This document shows positions 1 through 8,700 of a DNA stretch of 64,000 bases, piece by piece. The notes beneath the pieces are model-generated. The model worked only from the letters and a program-made list of their open reading frames with translations, was not told the origin of the DNA and did no database searches. Source of the stretch: Glycomyces fuscus (lineage in GTDB: Bacteria; Actinomycetota; Actinomycetes; Streptosporangiales; Streptosporangiaceae); contig NYMS01000037.1 in NCBI GenBank assembly GCA_002529455.1, positions 1 through 64,000 of the forward strand, read 5' to 3'. Position 1 is the stretch's first letter, and each line of letters starts with the position of its first letter. The position numbers and the translations under genes were made by a program.

Positions 1-410
1 AGTTGATCAGCGGTTTTCCCACCGCCCGGCTGCGCTCCCGGTTGGCGTCGATGGCCCACACCCTGGGGGTGGCGGTCATCGCCGTGGATCCGGCTTATAC
101 CTCCCGGTGGGGTGCCCAGCACTGGCAAAACCCCTGTCCACCAAACGCAGGAAGGTCTCCCGGCACGATGCGGCCAGCATCGCGGTCGGGCGGCGCGCCC
201 AGGGCCACCCGGTCCGGCGACGGACGGCACCGCCCCCACACCACCGGAGTGGTGGTGTGGGGCATCGGACCGCCCAGGCCGCACCGGGTAGTCATGGGCG
301 TGAGGGAAACCGCCCACCCGTCACGGAGCGTGCACGCGATGCGCGTGGCCGGACGGGGCAGGAACGCGGTGACCCAGCCCATCCAGCACCGTTCGGGATG
401 GGGCGCGGTG
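1..410 (+). pseudogene. TnpB-like (IS200/IS605-type) transposase, C-terminal remnant with frameshift
   Basis: The first reading frame (from position 3) contains AVDPAYTSRWGAQHW, which resembles the late RuvC/zinc-finger segment of actinobacterial TnpB-type transposases. The similarity then jumps to the frame read from about 107, with KPLSTKRRKVSRHDAA and GRRAQGH followed by an Arg/Pro/Gly-rich tail. One missing base in the A-run near 125-130 would reconcile the two frames. The 5' part lies outside the window. The segment lacks the CxxC zinc-finger cysteines of classic TnpB, and the usual catalytic Asp before the Asn-Ala-Ala motif looks replaced; I believe this is normal for this actinobacterial subgroup. 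The right boundary is approximate. It is a decayed gene and unlikely to be functional. Confidence 0.6.
234..262. terminator. perfect 12-bp hairpin in the transposase tail
   Basis: CCCCACACCACC and its exact complement flank a 5-nt GGAGT loop. There is no T-tract, so this could be a GC-type terminator or structural DNA at the 3' end of the old insertion element. It lies about 200 nt before hisN and may insulate it. Confidence 0.4.
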
Positions 411-469
411 CCAGCGTGACCCCCGGGGTCACTTCTGATCACTGTTCAGGAACGGTAGCGTTACCGGTC

Positions 470-1276
470 ATGATGTCCTTTGACGATGATCTGCGGCTGG
501 CCCACGTGCTCGCCGACGCTGCCGACGACATCGCGCTCAAGCGCTTCCGGGCGCTTGACCTCGTCGTCGACACCAAACCCGACCTCACCCACGTCACCGA
601 GGCCGACCGGATGGTGGAGGAGACGCTGCGCGGCGTGCTCTCCCGCGCGCGGCCCCGCGACGCCGTGGTGGGCGAGGAGTACGGCAAGACGGGCAACAGC
701 AACCGGGTGTGGGTCATCGATCCCATCGACGGCACCGCGAACTACGTCCGCGGCGTCCCGGTGTGGGCGACCCTCATCGCCCTGCTGGAGGGCGACCGTC
801 CCGTGGTGGGCGTGGTCTCGGCCCCGGCGCTGTACCGCCGCTGGTGGGCCTCCCGGGGCGGCGGCGCCTGGCAGGGCCGCAGCCTGTCGAAGGCCTCGCG
901 CTGCCACGTGTCCAAGGTGTCGGAGCTGTCGGAGGCCTCGCTGAGCTTCTCCTCACTGACCGGCTGGGAGAAGCAGGACCGCCTCGACTCCTTCCTCGGC
1001 CTGACCCGCTCGGTCTGGCGCACCCGCGCCTACGGCGACTTCTGGTCGCACGTGATGGTCGCCGAGGGCGTCGTGGACGTCTCCGCCGAGCCCGAGCTGT
1101 CGCTGTGGGACGCCGCGCCGCTGCCCGTCATCCTGGAGGAGGCCGGCGGACGGGCCACCAACCTGCGCGGCGAGGGCTTCGAGGACGGCGGCGCCCTGGT
1201 GTGCACCAACGGGGCGGTCCACGACCAGGTGCTGACCTGGCTCAACGGCGGGCCCACCCCCCTGCGCCGCACCTGA
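470..1276 (+). CDS. hisN: inositol-monophosphatase-family histidinol-phosphatase
   Basis: A 268-aa Mg-dependent phosphatase of the IMPase superfamily. In actinobacteria this subgroup is annotated as HisN and dephosphorylates L-histidinol phosphate in histidine biosynthesis. Metal and substrate motifs are present: GEE at residues 68-70, DPIDGTANY at 84-92, and WDAAP at 213-217. The reading frame stays open upstream into the transposase remnant. I placed the start at the ATG-ATG at 470 because the family N-terminus begins there. A TAGCGT -10-like box at 456-461 lies 8 nt upstream, so the mRNA may be leaderless. No other his genes are nearby, so substrate assignment rests on family resemblance; inositol phosphate is the alternative. 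Confidence 0.82.
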   Translation: MMSFDDDLRLAHVLADAADDIALKRFRALDLVVDTKPDLTHVTEADRMVEETLRGVLSRARPRDAVVGEEYGKTGNSNRVWVIDPIDGTANYVRGVPVWATLIALLEGDRPVVGVVSAPALYRRWWASRGGGAWQGRSLSKASRCHVSKVSELSEASLSFSSLTGWEKQDRLDSFLGLTRSVWRTRAYGDFWSHVMVAEGVVDVSAEPELSLWDAAPLPVILEEAGGRATNLRGEGFEDGGALVCTNGAVHDQVLTWLNGGPTPLRRT

Positions 1277-1339
1277 CGCCCACCCCGACCACAACCGTGT
1301 GAACACAACCGGACACCGTGCGTAGTAACGTGCGGTGCT

Positions 1340-1858
1340 GTGCTGACCACGAAACCCCTCCGTGCCGCCCTGTGCGCGGCCGCGGCCCTGCTGGCCACCG
1401 CCTGCGGCGGCGGCCAGGGGCACGGCCCCGAACAGCTGCGCGAGATGATCGCCGACACCGTGAGCTCCTCCGTCCGGGGCGAGGGCCCCGGGCTCGGTGT
1501 CCCCGGCACCGCGTTCGACCCCTCCAGGTACCCGTGCGTGCCCTCCGTGGACCGCCGAACCGCCGACCCCTGGCGCACCGAGGTACCGCGCTCGAAGACG
1601 CGCGGCCCCGTCGAGCTGGGCGTCCTGGCGCCGGAGGGCGGGGACACCGTCTCGGTGACCGTCTCCGTCGTCGGACCCGACGGCGGCACCGCGGTCACCG
1701 AGGCCGCGGTCGCGTCCGGCGACTGGACCCGGGTGCGCTATCCCGACGACTTCGACGGCGCGGAGGCCGCCGCCCCCTCCGCCGGGGCGCACACGGTGGT
1801 CTGGTCGGACGGCGGCTCCGGGGCGCCGCTCACCTGCGACGGCTTCGAGGCGGTCTGA
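1340..1858 (+). CDS. secreted lipoprotein, unknown function
   Basis: A 172-aa protein starting at GTG. Residues 1-21 form a lipoprotein signal peptide (basic n-region, Ala/Leu core) ending in LLATAC, with Cys22 as the lipidation site. The mature part is soluble, acidic and carries two further cysteines (in YPCVPS and LTCDGF) that could form a disulfide in the oxidising exterior. I recognise no catalytic motif or family. It sits 63 nt after hisN on the same strand and about 200 nt before the exporter genes, so co-transcription with either side is possible but not shown. Confidence 0.6.
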   Translation: MLTTKPLRAALCAAAALLATACGGGQGHGPEQLREMIADTVSSSVRGEGPGLGVPGTAFDPSRYPCVPSVDRRTADPWRTEVPRSKTRGPVELGVLAPEGGDTVSVTVSVVGPDGGTAVTEAAVASGDWTRVRYPDDFDGAEAAAPSAGAHTVVWSDGGSGAPLTCDGFEAV

Positions 1859-2057
1859 GCCCCCCGGCCCCGTTCGGCCCCCGTCCGCCCGTCCCCCGGG
1901 GCTTGGCCGAAAACGGCGGCCCGAAATTCCTTCGCCGGAGCTGAACCGAAACCGCCCCCAGCCACGATGAGTCTGGTGAAACCCCGCCACCCCCGCGGGT
2001 ATCCCGTCGCCGCCGTAGCGGCGCCCGGATCTCACAGACATCACGGGAAGGGGCCGA

Positions 2058-3317
2058 ATGCTGCGTTCCCTCACAGCCGGGATCGTGCTGGCCTTCGCCG
2101 GTTCACGGGCCAACGTGGCCCGGACCATCCTGTCCTGCGCGGGCATCGTCGTCGGTGTCGGCGCGCTGATCCTCGTGGTCAGCGCCAGCGACTTCGGCCA
2201 GCGCTTCGCCACCGCCTACAGCGAGGCCAACGCGGGCCGTCCGGCGACCCTGGAGGTCATCGTGGACGGCCGGGTCACCGACCGCGCCGCCTTCGAGGAG
2301 GACCTGGTGCGGGCGGGCGGCCAGGACATCTCGATCTACCACACCCCCTCCGAGACCCCGGCGATCCGCTCCGGCGACTCGGTCCTGGCCGACGTGCAGT
2401 TCCTCGGGGTGGACCCCACCCTGGGCGACATCCGGCGGATGAACCTGGCCGAGGGCCGCTGGTTCACCGAGGCCGACGCCGGGTCCCTGGCGCCGGTCAT
2501 GGTCGTCAACCAGCAGCTCGCCGACGCGCTGGGCGACCTCACCCGCGTCCAGGTCGGCACCGACCGGTGGATGGACGTGCGCGTCGTCGGCGTCCTGGAG
2601 AGCTCCGCGCTGGACTTCGGCTGGTACAGCGCCTACCTGCTGCGCGCCCCCTCCTCCGAGGAGCTGCTCTTCGGCACCTCCACCGGCACGCGGGAACAGG
2701 AGGAGGAGCCGGTCGACCCGTTCCTCATGGGTGACATGACCACCTACCAGGTGCGGATCGACCCGCGGGACCCCGCGGCGCAGGACCCGTGGGGCGAGGT
2801 CTTCGCCGACCGCCTGGCGTCGGCCTCCTGGCGCTGGGGCGTCGAGGAGCGGGACTCCATCATGGCCTACCGGACGGACTACGCCGACGAGGTCGGCCAG
2901 GTCATCACCTACATGTCCTGGGGCCTGACGGGCATCGCCGCCGTCACCCTCACCACCGGCCTGCTGGGCGTGCTCAACGTGGGCCTGGTCACCGTGCGCG
3001 AACGCCGCCGCGAACTGGCCACCTACCGCGCCCTGGGCGCGAGCCGGTTCACCCTGTTCGTGGCCGTGGTCATGGAGTCGGTCGTGGTGTCCCTGGTGGC
3101 CGGGCTCATCGCGCTCGCCGCCTGCTGGGCCCTGCTGGCCGTGGGCGGCGCGGTGCTGGAGGGCTTCGTGCCGCTGCCCGCCGACGTCCCCCTGAACATC
3201 CCCGCGTCCGGAGTGCTCGTCGGTCTGGGCAGCGCCGCCCTCGTCGGAATGCTGGCCGGGATCATCCCCGCGATGCGGGCGCTGCGCGCGTCCGTGGTCG
3301 CCGGACTCCGGGAATAG
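2058..3317 (+). CDS. MacB/FtsX-type ABC transporter permease
   Basis: A 419-aa permease with the four-helix MacB topology: one N-terminal membrane helix (about residues 15-45), a large extracytoplasmic MacB periplasmic-core-like domain (about 50-275), then three C-terminal helices of the FtsX domain. The region around RERRRELATYRALGAS is the conserved coupling segment between the helices. The start ATG is preceded by GGAAGG at good distance. The protein has no fused ATPase; that function is supplied by the third gene of the operon. By family it should transmit ATP-driven movement to extrude a peptide, drug or lipoprotein rather than transport through a channel. The substrate cannot be told. 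Confidence 0.85.
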   Translation: MLRSLTAGIVLAFAGSRANVARTILSCAGIVVGVGALILVVSASDFGQRFATAYSEANAGRPATLEVIVDGRVTDRAAFEEDLVRAGGQDISIYHTPSETPAIRSGDSVLADVQFLGVDPTLGDIRRMNLAEGRWFTEADAGSLAPVMVVNQQLADALGDLTRVQVGTDRWMDVRVVGVLESSALDFGWYSAYLLRAPSSEELLFGTSTGTREQEEEPVDPFLMGDMTTYQVRIDPRDPAAQDPWGEVFADRLASASWRWGVEERDSIMAYRTDYADEVGQVITYMSWGLTGIAAVTLTTGLLGVLNVGLVTVRERRRELATYRALGASRFTLFVAVVMESVVVSLVAGLIALAACWALLAVGGAVLEGFVPLPADVPLNIPASGVLVGLGSAALVGMLAGIIPAMRALRASVVAGLRE

Positions 3318-3327
3318 GAGACATCAC

Positions 3328-4344
3328 GTGAAGAAGTGGATCATCATCGGCGCGGTCCTGGTCCTCGTGGGAGGGCTGACCGGCGCCGGCTACCTCCTGG
3401 TGTCCCGGCTGGGCGGTGCGGGCGCCGGGGAGGGCGCCGTCCTGCCGGAGGCCGCCCTGGACGTGGGCGGGGAGCCCGTCGAGGTGGTGATGGGCGAGAT
3501 CGGCTCCGTGCTGGTGCTGGACGCCGTCGTCCGCGCCGAGCCGGGTGAGGCCGTCAAGGCCCGCAACGGGGGCACGGTCGCCCACCTGTGGGTGGGCGAG
3601 GGCGCCGAGGTCGAGAACGGCGCACCGATCGTCAACGTGAGGGTGCCCGGCGGGGACGCGCCCGCCGCCGGGGAGGACGGTGCCGAGGCCCCCGCGACCC
3701 GGGAGGTCACCCTGTACGCGCCCGCCGCCGGAACGGTGTCGGGGCTGGAGGACGTCCTGGTCGGCGACGTACTGGAGCCCGGCGCGGTGGTGGCCACGGT
3801 CGCCCCCGAGGAGTTCCGCGCCGTCGCGTCGATCCCGCCCAACGACCTCTACCGGTTCTACGAGGACCCCGAGGACATCCTGCTCCAGATCGACCAGGGG
3901 CCGCCCGCGGCCGCGTGCGAGTTCCTGTCCCTGGGCACGGCCGAGGGCGGCGGCGCCCCCGAGGACGGTGGCGGCGAGGGGGCCGAGGGCGGCGGTGGTG
4001 GCGGCGCCGAACTGGCCTGCCGGGTGCCCGCCGACCTGGAGGTCTTCGAGGGCGTGCAGGGCCAGCTGTCGGTCAGCACCGGCGAGGCCGCGAACGCGCT
4101 CGTCATCCCCGTGACCGCGGTGCGCGGCACCGCCGGGTCGGGCGAGGTCGTGGTGGTGGGCGAGGACGGCACCGAGGAGACCCGCGAGGTGGAGCTGGGC
4201 ATCTCCGACGGGTCGTCCGTCGAGGTCACCGAGGGTCTGAGCATCGGCGAGTCCGTCCTGGACCCGATCCCGCTCGACCCCCGGTTCGACGTGCCCGGCG
4301 CGCACACGCCCGAGGACGAGTTCGGCGTGGAGGGTGAGGGCTAG
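3328..4344 (+). CDS. membrane-fusion / HlyD-like adaptor protein of a MacB-type exporter
   Basis: A 338-aa protein starting at GTG with GGAG just upstream, 10 nt after the permease stop. One N-terminal membrane anchor (residues 3-25) is followed by two half-motifs of a biotinyl-lipoyl-like domain (around GGTVAHLWVGEGAEV and APAAGTVSG) and a beta-barrel region containing VIPVTAV, as in periplasmic adaptor subunits. A Gly/Glu-rich low-complexity loop interrupts the barrel at about residues 208-228 and two cysteines flank it. In a Gram-positive cell there is no outer-membrane partner, so it presumably assists loading of the substrate outside the membrane. The TAG stop directly abuts the ATG of the ATPase gene. 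Confidence 0.75.
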   Translation: MKKWIIIGAVLVLVGGLTGAGYLLVSRLGGAGAGEGAVLPEAALDVGGEPVEVVMGEIGSVLVLDAVVRAEPGEAVKARNGGTVAHLWVGEGAEVENGAPIVNVRVPGGDAPAAGEDGAEAPATREVTLYAPAAGTVSGLEDVLVGDVLEPGAVVATVAPEEFRAVASIPPNDLYRFYEDPEDILLQIDQGPPAAACEFLSLGTAEGGGAPEDGGGEGAEGGGGGGAELACRVPADLEVFEGVQGQLSVSTGEAANALVIPVTAVRGTAGSGEVVVVGEDGTEETREVELGISDGSSVEVTEGLSIGESVLDPIPLDPRFDVPGAHTPEDEFGVEGEG

Positions 4345-5064
4345 ATGTCCGTCGACGCACCGGCCCCCGAGGCCGCACGGCGCCGCCCCGGTCCGGCGCC
4401 CCTGCTGGAGGTGGAGGGGATGACCCGGCACTTCACGGTGTCGGGGACCCGGATCGACGTGCTGCGCGACTGCACGTTCCGGGTGGGGCGGGGCGAGGTG
4501 GTGGCCATCGTCGGCCAGTCCGGCTCGGGCAAGTCCACCCTGCTCAACGTGCTGGGCCTGCTCGACCGGCCCAGCGGCGGCACGTACACGTTCGACGGCG
4601 TGGACACCACCCGCCTGGGCGAGGGGCCGAGGTCGCGCCTGCGCGGCGAGGGGATCGGCTTCGTGTTCCAGCAGTTCCACCTGCTGGAGCGGCGGACCGC
4701 CCTGGCCAACGTCGGCGTTCCGATGGTGCTCGGCGGCGTGCCCCTGCTGCGCCGCCGGACGCGGGCCCGCGAGCTGCTGGAGGCCGTGGGGCTGGGGCAC
4801 CGGCTGCACTCGCAGCCGCACCAGCTCTCCGGCGGTGAGCAGCAGCGTGTGGCCCTGGCGCGGGCGCTGAGCCGGGAACCCGCCCTGATCCTCGCCGACG
4901 AGCCCACGGGCGCCCTGGACGCCGCCAGCAGCACCGTGATCATGGACCAGCTGCTGGAGCAGGCCCGGATCCGCGACGCCGCGGTGGTCGTGGTGACCCA
5001 CGATCCCAAGGTGGCCGCGCGGGCCGACCGCGTGGTCGAACTCGTGGAGGGCCGCACCCGCTGA
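4345..5064 (+). CDS. ABC transporter ATPase (LolD/MacB type)
   Basis: A 239-aa nucleotide-binding subunit. It has Walker A GQSGSGKST (about residues 56-64), Q-loop FQQFH, signature LSGGEQQRVALARAL, Walker B LILADEPTGALD and the H-loop in VTHD. This set is typical of ATPases partnering FtsX-fold permeases. The start codon follows the stop of the adaptor gene with no gap, which implies translational coupling. Together the three genes form a complete split MacB-like export system. A perfect hairpin with flanking A and T runs lies 43 nt downstream and should terminate the transcript. Confidence 0.9.
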   Translation: MSVDAPAPEAARRRPGPAPLLEVEGMTRHFTVSGTRIDVLRDCTFRVGRGEVVAIVGQSGSGKSTLLNVLGLLDRPSGGTYTFDGVDTTRLGEGPRSRLRGEGIGFVFQQFHLLERRTALANVGVPMVLGGVPLLRRRTRARELLEAVGLGHRLHSQPHQLSGGEQQRVALARALSREPALILADEPTGALDAASSTVIMDQLLEQARIRDAAVVVVTHDPKVAARADRVVELVEGRTR

Positions 5065-5106
5065 GCACGCGCCGCCCGGGGAACCGGGCGGCGCACCGGC
5101 ACACGA

Positions 5107-5139
5107 AAAACGCCGGGCGCCAAATGCGCCCGGCGTTTT
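5107..5139. terminator. bidirectional rho-independent terminator
   Basis: Perfect 14-bp stem (AAAACGCCGGGCGC with its complement) and a 5-nt CAAAT loop, giving T-runs on both strands. It serves the exporter operon on the plus strand and the tRNA gene at 5142 on the minus strand. Confidence 0.9.
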
Positions 5140-5141
5140 GC

Positions 5142-5218
5142 TGGTAGCGGGGACAGGATTTGAACCTGCGACCTCTGGGTTATGAGCCCAGCGAGCTACC
5201 GAACTGCTCCACCCCGCG
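5142..5218 (-). tRNA. tRNA-fMet (CAT), initiator, copy 1
   Basis: A 77-nt gene with encoded CCA (5142-5144) and anticodon CAT (complement of 5182-5184). Initiator features are visible: three consecutive G-C pairs at the base of the anticodon stem (GGG...CCC) and an unpaired first acceptor position (C1 opposite U72). The T-arm GGTTCAAAT is canonical. It is identical to the copy at 5459-5535. A promoter lies 12 nt upstream and a terminator 2 nt downstream, so this is a stand-alone transcription unit. Confidence 0.97.
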
Positions 5219-5230
5219 TCGTTGATCTCT

Positions 5231-5259
5231 ATTTTAGAGGCTTTCACCTCGGGTGGCAA
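5231..5259 (-). promoter_or_regulatory. housekeeping promoter of tRNA-fMet copy 1
   Basis: On the minus strand, TTGCCA (5259-5254), a 17-nt spacer and TAAAAT (5236-5231) form a good principal-sigma promoter. The -10 ends 12 nt before the mature tRNA 5' end, allowing a short leader for RNase P. Confidence 0.75.
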
Positions 5260-5430
5260 ATCGGTTTTCCCTGGAGAAAGCCGATTGAGATCGCACCCGG
5301 CGCCTGCCGGTTTCCCGAGCGCCTGTGGCAATCCTACCAGGGCTTCCACCCTGGTCTGACCGCCCGGACTCCCCCGTGGGGGCGTCCGCTTCCGCTGTCC
5401 TCCGAAAAGGAGGAAACCGGAAAACCAACG

Positions 5431-5452
5431 GACCCGGGATTTCTCCCGGGTC
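5431..5452 (-). terminator. terminator of tRNA-fMet copy 2
   Basis: Perfect 9-bp stem GACCCGGGA with its complement and a 4-nt loop. It starts 6 nt after the tRNA 3' end on the minus strand and is followed by GGTTTTCC. Confidence 0.65.
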
Positions 5453-5458
5453 CGGGTC

Positions 5459-5535
5459 TGGTAGCGGGGACAGGATTTGAACCTGCGACCTCTGGGTTAT
5501 GAGCCCAGCGAGCTACCGAACTGCTCCACCCCGCG
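5459..5535 (-). tRNA. tRNA-fMet (CAT), initiator, copy 2
   Basis: Same 77-nt sequence as copy 1, with encoded CCA at 5459-5461 and the same initiator marks (GGG/CCC anticodon stem, mismatched first acceptor pair). The shared sequence extends 5 nt upstream of the 5' end (cgtcg on the plus strand), then diverges. It has its own promoter, so the two copies are separately transcribed rather than processed from one precursor. Confidence 0.97.
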
Positions 5536-5548
5536 TCGTTGTGTCTAC

Positions 5549-5577
5549 ACAGTAGCGCGGCCCGAACAAAAACCCAA
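5549..5577 (-). promoter_or_regulatory. promoter of tRNA-fMet copy 2
   Basis: On the minus strand, TTGGGT (5577-5572), a 17-nt spacer and TACTGT (5554-5549). The -10 ends 13 nt from the tRNA 5' end, matching the geometry of the other copy. Confidence 0.65.
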
Positions 5578-5650
5578 ATCGGCGAACCGGGGCGCCTCCG
5601 GCGGGGACGCGAGGCCCCCCGGGCCCCGGGGCACGAGCGCCGGGAACGCC

Positions 5651-5684
5651 GAGGGGGCGGGGGTCCGCGGACCCCCGCCCCCTC
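5651..5684 (-). terminator. 34-nt perfect palindrome downstream of the UPF0182 gene
   Basis: A 17+17 perfect inverted repeat without loop (GAGGGGGCGGGGGTCCG and its complement), 29 nt past the stop of the UPF0182 gene. No T-tract follows. It is a likely GC-type terminator or 3' stabiliser. Confidence 0.55.
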
Positions 5685-5712
5685 ACGGAGCGGTCACCGC
5701 CGGGAGACGGGC

Positions 5713-8700
5713 CTAGTTCTCGTCCAGCTGCTGCTGGATGTCCTCCAGCGCCTCACGCAGGCGGTCGTTGGCCTCCTCGTTCGACTGCTGGGCCTCCTCC
5801 CAGGCCTCGACGGCCTCGTTGAGGGACTCGGTCAGCTCCTGGTCGCCGCCGCCGTCACCGCCGCCGGCCTCCTCCTCCGGGGCCTCCTCGGGAGTCTCCT
5901 CCGCGCCCTCCTCGGGGGGCGCGCCCCCGCCGTCGAAGAGGTTGCTGAGGGCGTCCGGCAGGCTGTTGCCGATGGCGACCTCGTCGCCGAAGCCGACCAT
6001 GACCTGCTGGAGCAGCGGGAAGGAGGCCGCTCCGCCGCCGCCCGCCTGGACGTACAGCGGCTCGACGTAGAGCAGGCCCCCGGAGAAGGGCAGCGTGAGC
6101 AGGTTGCCCCGCGTCACCTCCGCGTTGGACTGCTCCAGCGGCAGCAGCACCTCACGCACGTCGGCGTCGGCGTCGAAGGCGTTCTGCACCTGGCCGGGGC
6201 CGAGGATCACCGTGCTCCGCGGCAGCTCCAGCAGCTTGAGCTGGCCGTAGTCGTCGGAGCGCGGATCGCTGTCCACCGCCATGAAGGCCGCCAGGTTCTC
6301 ACGGCCGCGCGGCACGAACGTGCTGGTCAGCGAGAAGGTGGACTCCTCACCCGGGTACTGGATGGTCTGCCTGTAGGGCGGCTCGGGGTTCTCGGTCTCG
6401 CTGGTCGGGTCGCTGGGAACCGACCAGAAGTCCTGGCCGCCGTAGTAGGCCGCGGCGTCCGTCACGTGGTACTCGCGCATGATCTGGCGCTGCACCTTGA
6501 ACAGGTCGTCCGGGTAGCGCAGGTGGTCGACGAGCTCATCGCTCATCTGGTCCCTGCTGACCACGGTCCCGGGGAAGGCGTCCATCCAGGTCTGGAGGAC
6601 CGGGTCCTCCTCGTCCCACGCGTACAGGGTGACGGTGCCGTCGTAGGCGTCGACGGTGGCCTTCACCGAGTTGCGGATGTAGTTGACCTCGTTGCCCGGC
6701 AGCGCGCCCACCTGCTGGGCCGAGCCGTCGGTGAAGGTGTCGGTCACCGCCTGGGTGAAGTCGATCCGGTTGGCGTACGGGTAGCCGTCGGACGTGGTGT
6801 AGGCGTCGACGATCCACACGACCCGGCCGTCGACGACCGCCGGGTAGGGGCGGCTGTCGGTGGTCAGGTACGGGGCCACCTTCTCCACGCGCTCCACCGG
6901 GTCGCGCTCGTAGATGATGCGCGAGTCGTCGGTGATGGCGCTGTTGAGCAGGATGTTCGGTTCCTGGTACTTGATCGCGTACAGGATCCGGTCGAAGAAG
7001 CTGCCCAGCTGCACGCCGCCGTCGCCGCTGTAGCGGTTGTAGGCCTGCGAGTCGTTGCCCTGGTCCTCCTGGGCGCTCCCGCCGCCCTCGCCGCCGTCCT
7101 GGCCCCCGTCCTCCGAGGGAGCCTCCTCGGCGGTCTGCTCCGCGGCCTCCTGGTCGGCGTCGGCCGGGGCGCGGGCCTCGTCCGGGCTCGGGGTGACCTC
7201 GGGCTCGACGGCGTCCTCCGGGGTCGGGACGTCGCCCGTGTCCTCCTCGGCGTCGAGGGGGTAGTCGTACTCCTCCTCGGCCTGGACGATGACGTAGTCG
7301 GCGCCCTCGCGGCCGTAGTAGACGCGCGGCTCGTACTCGCCGACGACGTCGCTCAGCTCACCCCGGGGAGGGATGTTGTACTCGGTGAAGACCGGGCGGC
7401 CCTCGGCGTCGATCTGGGTGCCCGCCGCGGCGACCATGCCGTAGCCGTGGGTGTAGATCAGGTGCCGGTTGAGCCAGTTGTCCTGGTCGGAGGGCGGCCC
7501 GTCCAGCTCGCGGACGGCCACGATCGTGTCGATCAGGTTGCCCTCGGAGTCCGGGTAGCGGTCGACCTCCAGCACCTCGGGGAACTGGTAGAAGCCGCGG
7601 ACCTGCTGCATCTGCTGGAAGGTCTGCGAGACCACGGAGGGGTCGACCAGGCGCACGGTGGTGTCCTGGGACTCCTCCACCAGGTCCTGGGCGCTGAGCT
7701 CGGTGGTGGCGTCGTAGGCCTGCACCTCGGCGTCGGCGATGCCGTAGGCCTGGCGCGTGTACTCGATGTTGCGCTCGATGTAGGGGCTCTCCAGGCGCTG
7801 CTCGTTGGGCGCGACCTGGAAGCGCTGGACGACCTCGGGGTAGGCCACGCCGACCAGCACCGCGGACAGCACCAGCAGTCCGAGGCTGGCCATGGGCACC
7901 ATGATGTTCTTGAAGTAGATGTTGGCGAAGAACAGCACGGCGCAGATGGCCGAGATGACCGTGAGGATGAGCAGGGCGGTCTTGACCGCGTTCACGTCGG
8001 TGTACGAGGCACCGAAGGTGTAGCCGCGCTCGGAGAAGACCAGGCCGTAGCGGTCCAGCCAGTAGGACGCGCCGCGCAGCAGCACGAACAGGCCCAGCAG
8101 CACCGACAGGTGCACGCGGGCCGAGGGGGTGGCGCGCTGGCCGGAGTCGTTCTGGAGGCGGACCCCGCCGTACAGGTAGTGCACGATCACCGCGGCGATG
8201 AACGCCAGGACGACCGCCGCGTACAGGTAGCCGAGCAGGATGCGCAGGAACGGGTAGGTGAACGCGAAGAAGGCGACGTCCATGCCGAACTCGGGGTCGT
8301 TCACCCCGAAGTCGGTGCTGTTCACGAACTGCAGGTAGGACCGCCAGTCACCGCTGGCCGCGGCTCCGGCCAGCAGCGCGAGGGCGCCCACGGCGATCCA
8401 GAAGAACAGCTTGCGGTGCGGGTCGATGGACTGCCGGTAGCGGTCCAGCCCCTGCTGCTCCAGGCTCATCGGCCGGATGCCGGGCCGGGAGCGGTAGGCG
8501 AAGAAGATGCTGGCGCCGACGATGACGGCCATCACCAGGCCGGCGACGGCGAACAGCAGCACACGGGTCCACAGTTCGGTCAGGAAGACCGAGGTGTAGC
8601 CGACGGACTCGAACCACTTGAAGTCGGTCCAGAAGTTCGCGGCGAGCATCAGCCCCGCGATGATGACGACCACGGTCGCCGCGACTGGCGCGAGCAACCT

